Shown here: one piece after another, positions 1-5,713 of the stretch
Layout of the letters: each line of letters opens with the position of its first letter
Position numbering within the stretch: the stretch's first letter is position 1
Notes under the pieces: generated by a model
The model's database searches: none
What the model saw: only the letters and a program-made list of their open reading frames with translations
Told to the model about the DNA's origin: nothing
Source: Candidatus Sulfotelmatobacter sp.
GTDB taxonomy: Bacteria; Acidobacteriota; Terriglobia; Terriglobales; Acidobacteriaceae
DNA length: 8,553 nt
Reading direction: 5' to 3'
Assembly (NCBI GenBank): GCA_030044775.1
Contig: JASICF010000389.1
Coordinates: forward strand, 1-8,553
Translations under genes and position numbers: made by a program

Positions 1-24
1 GGCCACGGTCCCCTCTCGGTTCCG

Positions 25-54
25 TTAAGAGTCGCCTCGCCAAGCGGATATAAT
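25..54 (+). promoter_or_regulatory. Probable sigma70-type promoter of uvrB
   Basis: A perfect TATAAT box lies at 49-54. A 4/6 match to the -35 consensus (TTAAGA) lies at 25-30, giving an 18-base spacer. The predicted transcription start is near 61, which leaves a leader of about 78 bases before the uvrB ATG. I see no LexA box of the GAAC-N4-GTTC or CTG-N10-CAG type in 1-138, so SOS control is not supported by the visible sequence. Confidence 0.6.
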
Positions 55-77
55 AGGAAAATTCTCTATCGTTGAAA

Positions 78-136
78 CTCTCGCCTGAGAGGGACCAGGA
101 AGGATATTGGGAGCTTCTTTACGGAAGTTTGCTTCC
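78..136 (+). promoter_or_regulatory. uvrB leader with two small inverted repeats
   Basis: Two short perfect inverted repeats lie in the untranslated leader: CTCTC/GAGAG (78-82 and 87-91, loop GCCT) and GGAAG/CTTCC (123-127 and 132-136, loop TTTG). The second contains the only well-placed Shine-Dalgarno-like bases (GGAAG, 11 bases before the ATG) and ends two bases before the start codon. If it folds, it would hide the ribosome binding site. Both stems have only 5 bp, so they may be weak in vivo. Confidence 0.35.
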
Positions 137-138
137 CT

Positions 139-2130
139 ATGGATTTCAAGCTCGTTTCCAACTACAAGCCGCAGGGCGATCAGAAAACCGCCATCGAGTC
201 GCTGACTCGCGGTGTCTTCGATCGCGAGCAGCATCAAGTTTTGCTCGGCGTCACCGGCTCGGGCAAGACCTACACGATGGCGAAAGTCATCGAGGCCGTG
301 AACCGGCCCACACTGGTCATGGCGCACAACAAAACGCTCGCTGCGCAGCTTTATCACGAGTTCAAGAATTTTTTTCCCCACAACGCGGTCGAATATTTCG
401 TCTCCTATTACGACTACTATCAGCCCGAAGCCTACGTTCCCGCCGCCGATCTCTACATCGAAAAAGAAGCCACGATCAACGACGAGCTCGACAAACTCCG
501 TCTTTCGGCCACGCGTTCTTTGTTCGAGCGCCGCGACGCGCTGATCGTTGCTTCTGTCAGTGCAATCTATGGCCTCGGCTCTCCCGAAGCTTATTACGGC
601 ATGATGCTCTTCCTCGAGAAAGGCCAGAAAATCGCGCGCGAGGATATCACGCACAAGCTCGTCGACATTCTTTATGAGCGCACCAACGGTGAATTCCGGC
701 GCGGAACTTACCGTGTGCGCGGCGATGTAATCGAAGTCTTCCCTACCTACGACGACATGGCGTATCGCATCGAGCTCTGGGGAGATCAGGTCGAAGCTCT
801 TTCACAGATCGATCCGCTATTCGGCACGGTCAAGCAGAAATATATGCGTCTGCCGATTTATCCGAAAACGCACTACGTGATGAAGGACGAAACCCGCGCC
901 AACGCCGTCGAATCGATCAAGAAAGAACTGGCGTGGTGGGAAGTCGAACTCGAAAAGCAGGGCCGCATGGTCGAGGCGCAGCGCGTTCATCAGCGCGTGA
1001 AGTTCGATCTGGAAATGATCAAGGTCATGGGCTACTGCCACGGCATCGAAAATTATTCACGCCACTTTACCGGACGCATGCCGGGCGAGCCTCCTCCGAC
1101 TCTGCTCGATTATTTCCCTCGCGATTACGTCATGTTCGTCGACGAATCGCACCAGACCGTTCCGCAGTTGCGTGGCATGTATCATGGCGACCGCTCGCGC
1201 AAGGAAGTCTTGGTCGAATACGGATTCCGTCTGCCCTCGGCGCTCGACAATCGTCCTCTGACGTTTGAAGAATTCGAGCACCGTACGAATCAGCTAGTTT
1301 ACGTTTCGGCAACTCCAGGCCCATACGAGCTGACAAAGTCGGCGGGAGTTGTGGTCGAGCAAATTATCCGCCCAACAGGGCTGATCGATCCCGAAGTCGA
1401 AGTTCGTCCCGTCAAAGGACAGATCGACGACCTGCTGCATGAAATTCGTGCGCGGGTGCAGAAAGGCGAGCGCGTGCTCGTGACGACCCTGACCAAACGC
1501 ATGGCCGAAGACCTCGCCGAATATTACGCCGAAGTTGGCGTGAAATGCCGCTACATGCACTCCGAGATCGAAACACTCGAGCGCGTGAAGATTCTGCGCG
1601 ATCTGCGCAAAGGCGAATTCGATGTATTAATCGGCATCAATCTCCTGCGCGAAGGGCTAGATTTGCCGGAAGTCTCGCTCGTAGCGATCCTCGACGCCGA
1701 TAAAGAAGGCTTTCTGCGTTCGCAGGGATCGCTGATTCAAACCATTGGCCGTTGCGCGCGGCATCTCAACGGTCGCGCCATTCTCTACGCCGATCGCATG
1801 ACCGACTCGATGAAGCAGGCCATGGATGAAACCCTCCGCCGGCGCGCCATTCAGTCGGCATACAACGAAGCGAACGGGATCACGCCGGAGTCGATCGTGC
1901 GCCCGCTCGATATGACGCTAGCGGGAATCGTCGCCGCCGACTACGCCGATGTGGCCATCAACGAACCCGAAGGCATCCCGGAATTCAAGTCGCAGGAAGA
2001 ACTCGACGCCTACATCGCGAAGCTCGAAACCGACATGCGCGAAGCCGCCAAGCAGTTCGAGTTTGAGAAGGCAGCGAAGCTCAGGGATGCGATCAAGGAA
2101 TTGCGGACGAAAGAGTTTTTGTTCGCGTGA
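139..2130 (+). CDS. uvrB: UvrABC system protein B (excision-repair helicase)
   Basis: UvrB is the damage-verifying ATPase of nucleotide excision repair. UvrA loads it onto DNA, it clamps the lesion, and it then recruits UvrC for dual incision in the cytoplasm. The 663 residues match the usual family length of about 670. Visible motifs in order: Walker A GVTGSGKT at 37-44; the lesion-clamping beta-hairpin region YYDYYQPEAYVP at 90-101; the DESH Walker B box at 335-338; the VYVSATPG motif; the GINLLREGLDLPEVS and QTIGR helicase motifs; and a C-terminal UVR helix pair (about 620-656) that contacts UvrC. The arginine-rich motif reads IGRCARH where IGRAARN is common, a mild change. The start is set by the family-typical FKLVSNYKPQGDQ N-terminus. 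The last 12 codons are repeated in diverged form at 3022-3060, so the present 3' end may have been replaced by recombination. Confidence 0.98.
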   Translation: MDFKLVSNYKPQGDQKTAIESLTRGVFDREQHQVLLGVTGSGKTYTMAKVIEAVNRPTLVMAHNKTLAAQLYHEFKNFFPHNAVEYFVSYYDYYQPEAYVPAADLYIEKEATINDELDKLRLSATRSLFERRDALIVASVSAIYGLGSPEAYYGMMLFLEKGQKIAREDITHKLVDILYERTNGEFRRGTYRVRGDVIEVFPTYDDMAYRIELWGDQVEALSQIDPLFGTVKQKYMRLPIYPKTHYVMKDETRANAVESIKKELAWWEVELEKQGRMVEAQRVHQRVKFDLEMIKVMGYCHGIENYSRHFTGRMPGEPPPTLLDYFPRDYVMFVDESHQTVPQLRGMYHGDRSRKEVLVEYGFRLPSALDNRPLTFEEFEHRTNQLVYVSATPGPYELTKSAGVVVEQIIRPTGLIDPEVEVRPVKGQIDDLLHEIRARVQKGERVLVTTLTKRMAEDLAEYYAEVGVKCRYMHSEIETLERVKILRDLRKGEFDVLIGINLLREGLDLPEVSLVAILDADKEGFLRSQGSLIQTIGRCARHLNGRAILYADRMTDSMKQAMDETLRRRAIQSAYNEANGITPESIVRPLDMTLAGIVAADYADVAINEPEGIPEFKSQEELDAYIAKLETDMREAAKQFEFEKAAKLRDAIKELRTKEFLFA

Positions 2131-2140
2131 GCTGTGAGTC

Positions 2141-2986
2141 GTGATGCCGCGAAAAGTGATCGGCGAATGCAAGCTTTGTAATAACGTAAAGTTACTTTGT
2201 GATAGCCACTACATGCCGAAGCGCCTCTATGCCCTCTTGCGCGCTTGGCAGTTGAAAAACCCGAATCCCGTAACCGGTGTAGGTGGCGAGCTTAAGCAGA
2301 TGTCGGACCAGTATCGGGGCCACGTTTTCTGCCATGATTGTGAAGACTTGCTAAACAAGAATGGCGAAAAATGGGTGTTGGCCAATATTCCAAAAGACTA
2401 TGGTTCTGAGTTTCCCTTACACGCTGCGATAAATCGCCTTACGCCGAAGGCAGCAGGTAAGAATTATGTCCTGTGCGATGTAACTGGAGAGCAAGGATTC
2501 AACGTTAAACAGCTTGTCTATTTTGGTATAAGCGTTTTTTGGCGAGGCGGAGTGCATGTGTGGAAGACCAGCACGGGTCAGCGGGCCCCTTCTGTTGACT
2601 TATACGGGGAGGAAGAATCGATGCGGAGGTTTCTGCTCGGAGACGCCTCATTGCCGGACACCGTAGTGTTGACGTTGGATGTGTGGCCGTACAAAAAGGT
2701 GCTGCAGATGCTTTACCCCGTGCTGCCGAACCATCTGGGCGGCTGCCCTCGATACTGGTTCTATGTACTAGGTTTGCTTTACGCGCTGTACCTAGGCAAT
2801 AACATCCCGACAGGGGCGAGGTCGAGAAGCGCGAAAGATGGGTTCGTCGCTGTCGACCAGAACGCAGCAGATTCGGTTCTTGAATATACCAAACACGGTT
2901 TGAAGTCTCAGCGTCAAGGACCGAAGATCACTGAGATGCATGAAGCAATTGCGAAAGTCCGCTCGATGACGCCACCGAAGCAATAA
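2141..2986 (+). CDS. Cysteine-motif protein of unknown function, possible zinc-ribbon/HNH-like
   Basis: 281 residues from a GTG start at 2141; ATG at 2144 is the next codon and equally possible, since neither has a convincing ribosome binding site. The start lies 10 bases after the uvrB stop, so transcription from uvrB is likely. Visible: CKLC at 10-13, DSHYMPKRLY at 21-30, and FCHDCEDLL at 63-71. The pattern of CxxC, then (D)SH..PK, then CxxC with a following E resembles a widespread uncharacterised bacterial family and the metal-binding core of HNH-type nucleases. The family link is from memory and nuclease activity is only a guess. The rest is globular, with aromatic-rich stretches (about 124-142 and 203-219) and no signal peptide. 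Codon use looks more AT-rich and less biased than in uvrB. Together with the flanking uvrB-end duplication, this suggests acquisition by transfer. Confidence 0.8.
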   Translation: MMPRKVIGECKLCNNVKLLCDSHYMPKRLYALLRAWQLKNPNPVTGVGGELKQMSDQYRGHVFCHDCEDLLNKNGEKWVLANIPKDYGSEFPLHAAINRLTPKAAGKNYVLCDVTGEQGFNVKQLVYFGISVFWRGGVHVWKTSTGQRAPSVDLYGEEESMRRFLLGDASLPDTVVLTLDVWPYKKVLQMLYPVLPNHLGGCPRYWFYVLGLLYALYLGNNIPTGARSRSAKDGFVAVDQNAADSVLEYTKHGLKSQRQGPKITEMHEAIAKVRSMTPPKQ

Positions 2987-3021
2987 GGCCTAGCTCCTGC
3001 CTCGACATTAATAATCCTTGA

Positions 3022-3060
3022 GTTAAAGAGTTAAGGACGAAGGAGTTCTCGTTCGCCTGA
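3022..3060 (+). repeat. Diverged duplicate of the uvrB 3' end (last 12 codons plus stop)
   Basis: Read in frame, this stretch encodes VKELRTKEFSFA-stop; uvrB at 2092-2130 ends IKELRTKEFLFA-stop. By hand alignment 29 of 39 bases match, and 8 of the 10 differences are synonymous. That is the pattern expected of a genuine uvrB end that evolved under protein-level selection in a separate lineage, not of a recent tandem copy. It has no start codon and is preceded by an in-frame stop (TGA, 3019-3021), so it is a non-functional remnant. It bounds the 2131-3021 insert on the right and lies 7 bases from the end of the convergent coiled-coil gene. Confidence 0.85.
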
Positions 3061-3067
3061 CTTGACG

Positions 3068-3331
3068 TTATTGATTTTCTAAATTGTCCAGACGGTCGTC
3101 GTGGCTATCGAGACGATGTTGGTGGAGTTCTGCAGTATGTAACAATCGCGCTGTGCCCTCGGCGATCTGGGTCACGATTTTTTCGAGTCTCGCGAAGTCG
3201 CCGTTGTGTTGCGCCACCAGCTTCGCAATTTCGGAGTCGTGCTTCGCTGAAAGCTCCAGCAGGCTTTCGAGCTGCCTGTCATGTGCCTCCGCGCTGCAGG
3301 CCAGCGCTTCCAATCGCTTATCTAGATCCAT
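3068..3331 (-). CDS. Small coiled-coil protein of unknown function
   Basis: An 87-residue, highly charged protein that is almost entirely heptad-like (leucine/isoleucine/alanine at a/d spacing from MDLDKRLEAL to the C-terminal HRLDSHDDRLDNLENQ). It has no cysteine pair, membrane segment or signal peptide. Short helical proteins of this kind are common hypothetical genes in acidobacteria; their function is not known to me. The only ATG is at 3331. No good Shine-Dalgarno is near it, but TATAAT lies just upstream on the same strand, so a leaderless or near-leaderless message is possible. It converges with uvrB and its insert, and its 5' end overlaps the degraded toxin remnant by about 14 bases. 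Confidence 0.65.
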   Translation of the reverse strand: MDLDKRLEALACSAEAHDRQLESLLELSAKHDSEIAKLVAQHNGDFARLEKIVTQIAEGTARLLHTAELHQHRLDSHDDRLDNLENQ

Positions 3332-3507
3332 GTTCCAGATTATATCCCCTTACGGAAACCTGTTCTTTCCGGTTGGCGAAGTCGGAGGGAGATAAGATTC
3401 CCACTCCCCCGCCACGGTCCCATCCTCAGCAAATCCGCATCCCCCGTAACAATCACATCCGCCCTACCGTTCAGCGCAACTTCCGGGAGCGTGTCGTTCT
3501 TTGGGGC
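3318..3507 (-). pseudogene. Remnant of a PIN-domain toxin (C-terminal part, frameshifted)
   Basis: In the frame running left from about 3507 the DNA encodes APKNDTLPEVALNGRADVIV followed by TGDADLLRMGPWRG. This is the characteristic second half of a VapC-like PIN ribonuclease, including the TGD.DLL acidic motif of the active site. The N-terminal half, with the first catalytic aspartate, is absent. After WRG (3406-3414) the expected continuation VGILSPSDFANRKEQ appears only if one base is skipped at about 3405, next to a GGGGG run, so there is also a +1 frameshift. The restored frame would stop at 3318. The remnant follows its antitoxin in the normal antitoxin-toxin order and is almost certainly inactive. 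Confidence 0.75.
3339..3344 (-). promoter_or_regulatory. -10 box immediately upstream of the coiled-coil gene
   Basis: On the minus strand a perfect TATAAT ends 7 bases before the ATG at 3331. A transcription start at the usual distance would fall at or next to the start codon. No convincing -35 hexamer is visible at 16-18 bases, so the call is tentative. Confidence 0.35.
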
Positions 3508-3683
3508 AAGTCCACTGGCTCCGCGTCGAAGCTCGCGATACCGGTCATCTGCTTGTATCTTTCCGCGGAAACGATCACGACACTCTTGCCGTTCCTCCAC
3601 CGCACGAGCATCGGCTCTTGCTGAACTGTGTTGAGGAGTGCGCCGAGTCGTCTTCGTGCCTCGGTGGCAGTGAGGGTCTTCAT
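3471..3683 (-). CDS. Orphan Phd/YefM-type antitoxin with toxin-derived tail
   Basis: A 70-residue protein. Its N-terminal part (MKTLTATEARRRLGALLNTV, then EPMLVRWRNGKSVVIVSAERY) is typical of Phd/YefM antitoxins, which fold over a partner toxin and bind their own promoter as dimers. ATG 3683 is preceded by AGGAG at 3688-3692, 4 bases away, which supports this start. From about residue 59 (PQRTTRSRKLR) the coding DNA is the PIN toxin remnant read in a different frame, so the natural toxin-binding C-terminus has been lost through a deletion that fused the two genes. It may still bind DNA but has no intact toxin here. It may also be decaying. It lies 65 bases downstream of cheR on the same strand. 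Confidence 0.7.
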   Translation of the reverse strand: MKTLTATEARRRLGALLNTVQQEPMLVRWRNGKSVVIVSAERYKQMTGIASFDAEPVDLPQRTTRSRKLR

Positions 3684-3748
3684 CCATCTCCTAATCGGCA
3701 GGAAAATGGCGAAAGTTCATCTTATTCCGAATGCTCCAGCCTGGCGAC

Positions 3749-4822
3749 TTACCTTCCGTACGCCGCGCTGGCCGCCATCGGCTTGCGGTGAAACGTGTAC
3801 CCATCGAAGGTTTCCGAGCGGAAGTTCAGGTTTGAGCTGGCCAGCTTCTCGGTCTGGCTGAGGAAGAGATATCCGCCGGGTTCCAGGTACAAATGCAGTC
3901 GCTCCAGCAGCGCGATGCGCTGAGCACGGGAGAAGTGCGGCAGCACGTCCATGCAGAAAATCACATCGAAGCGGCCGATGTAGCCAGGACGGGCAAGGTT
4001 CATGCAGTTGAACGTGACCAGGCTGCGCAGCCGAGGTTTCACCAGGAGATGGGCAGAGCCGATCCGCGAACCCTGAGCGGTCGTTGGATTTCCATTTTTC
4101 GAGGCCTTCTCGGTCTCGCCCTCGATCGGCAACACCGAGGTTGACGAAATCTTGGAAAAATAATTGCGGATGCTGGCTGGCGGCAGTCCCTCGAGTGCAG
4201 ACTGGGGATAGACGCCACGATCGGCAGCCTCAATGTGGCGCGGCAGTAAATCGCTGCCGACAATGTGCAGCGAGAATGCTGGTTTTACGCCGGCGGAATT
4301 GCCGATGTTATCGGCGATGCCTCCGCTGCGCGCCGCTTTCCCATTGCCCGTGCCGTTTCCGTTGCTGGACGCGGTGGTGACGTTTGCCGGCGCGCTTCCC
4401 GCCTGGCTCAGGCCCTCGCACACCGCCATTGCGATGGAATAAGCTTCTTCACCGGTGGCGCAACCGGCGCTCCAGATGCGCAGCGGGCTGGGACCATCCG
4501 CCGATTTGCGCGCGCACAGCTGTGGGACTACCTGCCGGGCTAAAGCGTTCAGCGCCCCTGGATGGCGATAGAACCCGGTGCTCGAATTCATCAGGCCATC
4601 GAGCAGAGACGACCAGTTTGCGGGGTCCTGATCCTGAGAGCGAAGGCGCTCCAGCAGAGCGGCCGACGACCCGAGATCCTGGACCTCGATGTAGTCGGCA
4701 ACATGCGTTGCTAATTCCCCGCTGGGGCAATCAAGAACCACTCCTGTTTGCCGCTCGACCAGCAGGCGCAACTCGGAGAGTTCGTGTTCGAGGATCGTGC
4801 TGGCTGCCATTAACTTGTGCAT
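3749..4822 (-). CDS. CheR-type methyltransferase
   Basis: A SAM-dependent methyltransferase of the CheR class, which methylates glutamates on chemoreceptors. Length is 357 residues from ATG 4822, chosen because GGGG lies about 9 bases upstream; TTG 4837 and ATG 4810 are in frame and possible. Visible: an N-terminal helical domain (about 1-90) with STGFYRHP; the SAM-binding SAGCATGEEAYSIAM near 118-132; VGSDLLPRHIEAADRGVYP near 188-206; and RFDVIFCMDVLPHF near 284-297, followed by LEPGGYLFLSQTE. The usual FDVIFCRNVLIYF motif is altered (MD for RN, PH for IY). Two low-complexity insertions (Gly/Asn/Ser-rich, about 147-180 and 226-257) make it about 80 residues longer than enterobacterial CheR. 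It is the last gene of the leftward signalling cluster, 131 bases after the preceding gene. No receptor gene is in view. Confidence 0.9.
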   Translation of the reverse strand: MHKLMAASTILEHELSELRLLVERQTGVVLDCPSGELATHVADYIEVQDLGSSAALLERLRSQDQDPANWSSLLDGLMNSSTGFYRHPGALNALARQVVPQLCARKSADGPSPLRIWSAGCATGEEAYSIAMAVCEGLSQAGSAPANVTTASSNGNGTGNGKAARSGGIADNIGNSAGVKPAFSLHIVGSDLLPRHIEAADRGVYPQSALEGLPPASIRNYFSKISSTSVLPIEGETEKASKNGNPTTAQGSRIGSAHLLVKPRLRSLVTFNCMNLARPGYIGRFDVIFCMDVLPHFSRAQRIALLERLHLYLEPGGYLFLSQTEKLASSNLNFRSETFDGYTFHRKPMAASAAYGR

Positions 4823-4953
4823 AAAGATGGTCCCCAAACTACGTGTAAGATTGCCCCCTCAAAATTAATGAACGCCGCTTTTACTCCGCAAATCAGTCCG
4901 CGTTCCTTATCGTACTCGCCGTTCTCGGCGCGCCTGAAGCCCGCAGGGCCATC

Positions 4954-5637
4954 TCAATCGCCCGCGGCTGCTGCGCGGTATTTGCCGGAATCGCGTTCCA
5001 CTTGCTGCGCGACCACGTTCATCTCTTTTTCCAGCGACGAAAAACGCTGCAGCACCTCGTGAATGCGCAACGTCATGTTGCGGATCGTTTCAATCTGCCC
5101 GCGCGCTTGCGCCGACAGGCTGCCGGGCTCGACCAGCAATAGATCGGAATTCCCCAGCAGGGAAGTTAGCGCATTATTGAGACTGTGCCGCATCTCCAGC
5201 ATGTACCGTCCCAGCATCGCGTCGCGCTCAAGCTCGGCGCATCTCGCTTCCGCCGTTCGTGCCTGCGTTTCGGCGCGGGAGCGCAGCACTGCCTCGCTGG
5301 CCGAGAGAACTAGCGCATGCAGCCAGTTCTCATCGGAGCCGACCACCGCGGCGCGCGGCCACCGGCCGCGCACCAGTTGTGCCGTCGCCACGTTTTCGCA
5401 AACGCAGAACAATGGTTGCTGCGTCGAATGCAATGGCTCCATGATCACCGAAAGCAGTTCTCTGCGCAGCGGTCCAACAATTGCGACCGCGAAATTTTCC
5501 ACCGAACGCGGCCAGATCTCGCCACTCAACAACGTGAACGTCGGCACATTGCGCTCCATCTGCCAGCGTGCTGTCACGCTTCGGGAAAACTCCACGTCAT
5601 CGGAGATAATCAGCACGGTTGGATGATCGACTCGCAT
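4954..5637 (-). CDS. Degenerate receiver plus histidine-kinase-like DHp protein lacking an ATPase
   Basis: 227 residues from ATG 5637, preceded by AAAGG three bases upstream; an in-frame upstream extension is Arg-rich and looks non-coding. Residues about 6-115 look like a receiver fold: TVLIISDDVEF at 7-17 matches the first beta strand and acidic pair, but the third strand reads FAVAIVGPL at 49-57 with no phospho-accepting aspartate. A helical stretch (115-145) leads into EMRHSLNNALTSLLGNSDLL (148-167), a clear H-box-like DHp motif with His151, and then a second helix to about 205. No HATPase_c domain follows; the protein ends in a short Ala-rich tail. It could be a phosphotransfer or dimerisation partner, or a scaffold that uses another protein's ATPase. 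It sits 76 bases after the 374-residue gene, probably in the same operon. Confidence 0.8.
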   Translation of the reverse strand: MRVDHPTVLIISDDVEFSRSVTARWQMERNVPTFTLLSGEIWPRSVENFAVAIVGPLRRELLSVIMEPLHSTQQPLFCVCENVATAQLVRGRWPRAAVVGSDENWLHALVLSASEAVLRSRAETQARTAEARCAELERDAMLGRYMLEMRHSLNNALTSLLGNSDLLLVEPGSLSAQARGQIETIRNMTLRIHEVLQRFSSLEKEMNVVAQQVERDSGKYRAAAAGD

Positions 5638-5713
5638 TGGCCTTTCGGTCTTGCCACCTCGGTGACCGCTCTTCCTCGCGGGGTTGCTGGTTGATCGTTT
5701 TTGAATCCTGATC

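Noticed and set aside
85..98. CTG...CAG in the uvrB leader as an SOS (LexA) box
   Set aside because: The spacing is 8 bases rather than 10 and the inner bases do not fit. It also lies downstream of the predicted transcription start.
25..677. Long open frames overlapping the 5' part of uvrB on both strands (25-654 minus, 72-677 plus)
   Set aside because: Shadows of the unmistakable uvrB frame, with no family motifs. The Arg/Ser-rich composition of the plus-strand one is typical of out-of-frame GC-rich coding DNA.
2..3420. GCCACGGTCCC at both 2-12 and 3410-3420
   Set aside because: An 11-base match is expected several times by chance in a window of this size, and the flanks differ.
4838..4953. 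Possible missing ATPase domain of the DHp protein continuing past its stop
   Set aside because: Only 131 bases separate the stop from the cheR start. I see no N-box or G-box motif there in any frame, so this is not a simple frameshifted kinase.
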